Shown here piece after piece: positions 63,520 to 64,000 of a stretch of DNA of 64,000 nt. Position numbers and translations under genes: made by a program. The notes under the pieces were generated by a model, which saw only the letters and a list, made by a program, of their open reading frames with translations, was not told the DNA's origin and searched no databases. Position 1 is the stretch's first letter. Each line of letters starts with the position of its first letter. Source of the stretch: Sulfurovum sp. TSL1 (GTDB lineage Bacteria > Campylobacterota > Campylobacteria > Campylobacterales > Sulfurovaceae); the NCBI RefSeq assembly GCF_019972135.1, contig NZ_BPFI01000001.1, positions 1,533,106 through 1,597,105 of the forward strand, given 5' to 3'.

Positions 63520-63555
63520 ACTGGAAGTGTAGCGTGTCTAAGGTCAAAGAGAGGA

Positions 63556-63580
63556 AAAACATGTCAAATTGTCATGTTTT
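63556..63580 (-). terminator. Terminator of the truncated response regulator gene
   Basis: Arms AAAACATG/CATGTTTT with a 9-base loop start at the stop codon; the minus strand continues with five T residues. Confidence 0.65.
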
Positions 63581-64000
63581 CAGGAGAACTTATACCCTAC
63601 TCCCCATACCGGATGGAAATAATTCTGCTCATTGTCAGGGTCTATTTTATTTTTGAGCCTGTTGATAGCGACATTCACCGCATTGTCATTGACTCCCTCT
63701 CCATCAGATCCCCATACCTCATCACGAAGGAAATCTCTTGTCAGTGCTTTGTCTATATTTTTCATAAAGGTATGCAGCAAATTATACTCAAGGTTGGTAA
63801 GCGGGACGCTCTGCCCGTCAACAGTAAGAGCTTTATTTTCCAGATCCATGGTAAGTGATTTATATTTGATACGTTGTTGTTTTTGCAGGACACCGGAACG
63901 CTTAAGCAGTGCTTTGACCCTGAGTGTCAGTTCTTTGGGTGAAAAAGGTTTACTCATGTAGTCATCACCGCCTGCTTCAAATCCCTCTTCAAGTTCAGAC
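63580..64000 (-). CDS. OmpR-family response regulator, 5' part outside the window
   Basis: The frame is open to the window edge, so the start and phosphoacceptor aspartate lie outside; internal ATG 63957 is not the true start. Visible are the end of the receiver (EEGFEAGGDDYMSKPFSP, with the conserved lysine) and a complete winged-helix DNA-binding domain (LTNLEYNLLHTFM, RDEVWGSD, VAINRLKNKID, VWGVGYKFS). Partner kinase not seen. Confidence 0.9.
   Translation of the reverse strand, partial: SELEEGFEAGGDDYMSKPFSPKELTLRVKALLKRSGVLQKQQRIKYKSLTMDLENKALTVDGQSVPLTNLEYNLLHTFMKNIDKALTRDFLRDEVWGSDGEGVNDNAVNVAINRLKNKIDPDNEQNYFHPVWGVGYKFS

Overview
The window looks like a chromosome segment from a Campylobacterota (Epsilonproteobacteria) bacterium, most likely Sulfurovum-like. 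The evidence is gene content and neighbourhoods I recall from Helicobacter and Campylobacter: argS-tatA-gmk-poly(E) protein, a TPR protein-rnhA-rnc-aroC run, miaB next to an HP0268-like gene and nusA, a complex I cluster with the NuoE-like protein of this phylum instead of classical NuoE/NuoF, and a UbiA-type prenyltransferase of the kind used with menaquinone. Genus is inferred, not proven.

Layout. 1-1760: tRNA-Phe and an outer-membrane porin. 1842-7283: translation and tRNA-modification genes (rimO, tilS, miaB), a tyrosine recombinase, an acyltransferase and an HP0268-like protein. 7484-11611: nusA converging on a gap-pgk-tpiA glycolysis/gluconeogenesis operon. 11673-16578: a nadD-rsfS fusion, then argS, tatA, gmk and an acidic receiver-like protein. 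16738-19837: an AT-rich accessory segment with two unrecognised genes, bounded by an intact tRNA-Arg and a degenerate direct copy of its 3' end. 19943-23395: ung-like gene, prenyltransferase, pssA, miaA. 23457-39559: complex I on the minus strand, split into nuoABCD-E' and nuoG2-G-H-I-J-K-L-M-N by a plus-strand flavodoxin/ferredoxin reductase-like gene. 39844-42239: rhodanese and an AAA ATPase. 42285-50004: an amino-sugar PTS region (HPr-EI fusion, IICB, IIA, NagA) with a two-component system and two short unlisted ORFs. 50042-53181: acyl-CoA ligase, endonuclease IV, small proteins. 53271-55436: two identical tRNA-Glu genes and a GGDEF/EAL protein. 55757-64000: tRNA-Ala, ppiC, dnaG, the TPR-rnhA-rnc-aroC run, rnhB, recQ and a truncated response regulator.

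How the genes work together. Complex I lacks a visible NADH-oxidising module, and the reductase-like gene lodged in its cluster suggests flavodoxin or ferredoxin as electron donor to a menaquinone pool. The PTS and nagA would take up and deacetylate N-acetylglucosamine; no nagB is in the window.

The most interesting points are the tRNA-bounded accessory segment with its hairpin and GTATCAT motif clusters, the tandem nuoG duplication plus embedded reductase, a PTS in a phylum that mostly lacks one, heptanucleotide tandem arrays at two convergent gene junctions, divergent promoters built on palindromes (one probably making dnaG leaderless), and small ORFs of 25 and 31 codons with good ribosome sites or tight coupling.
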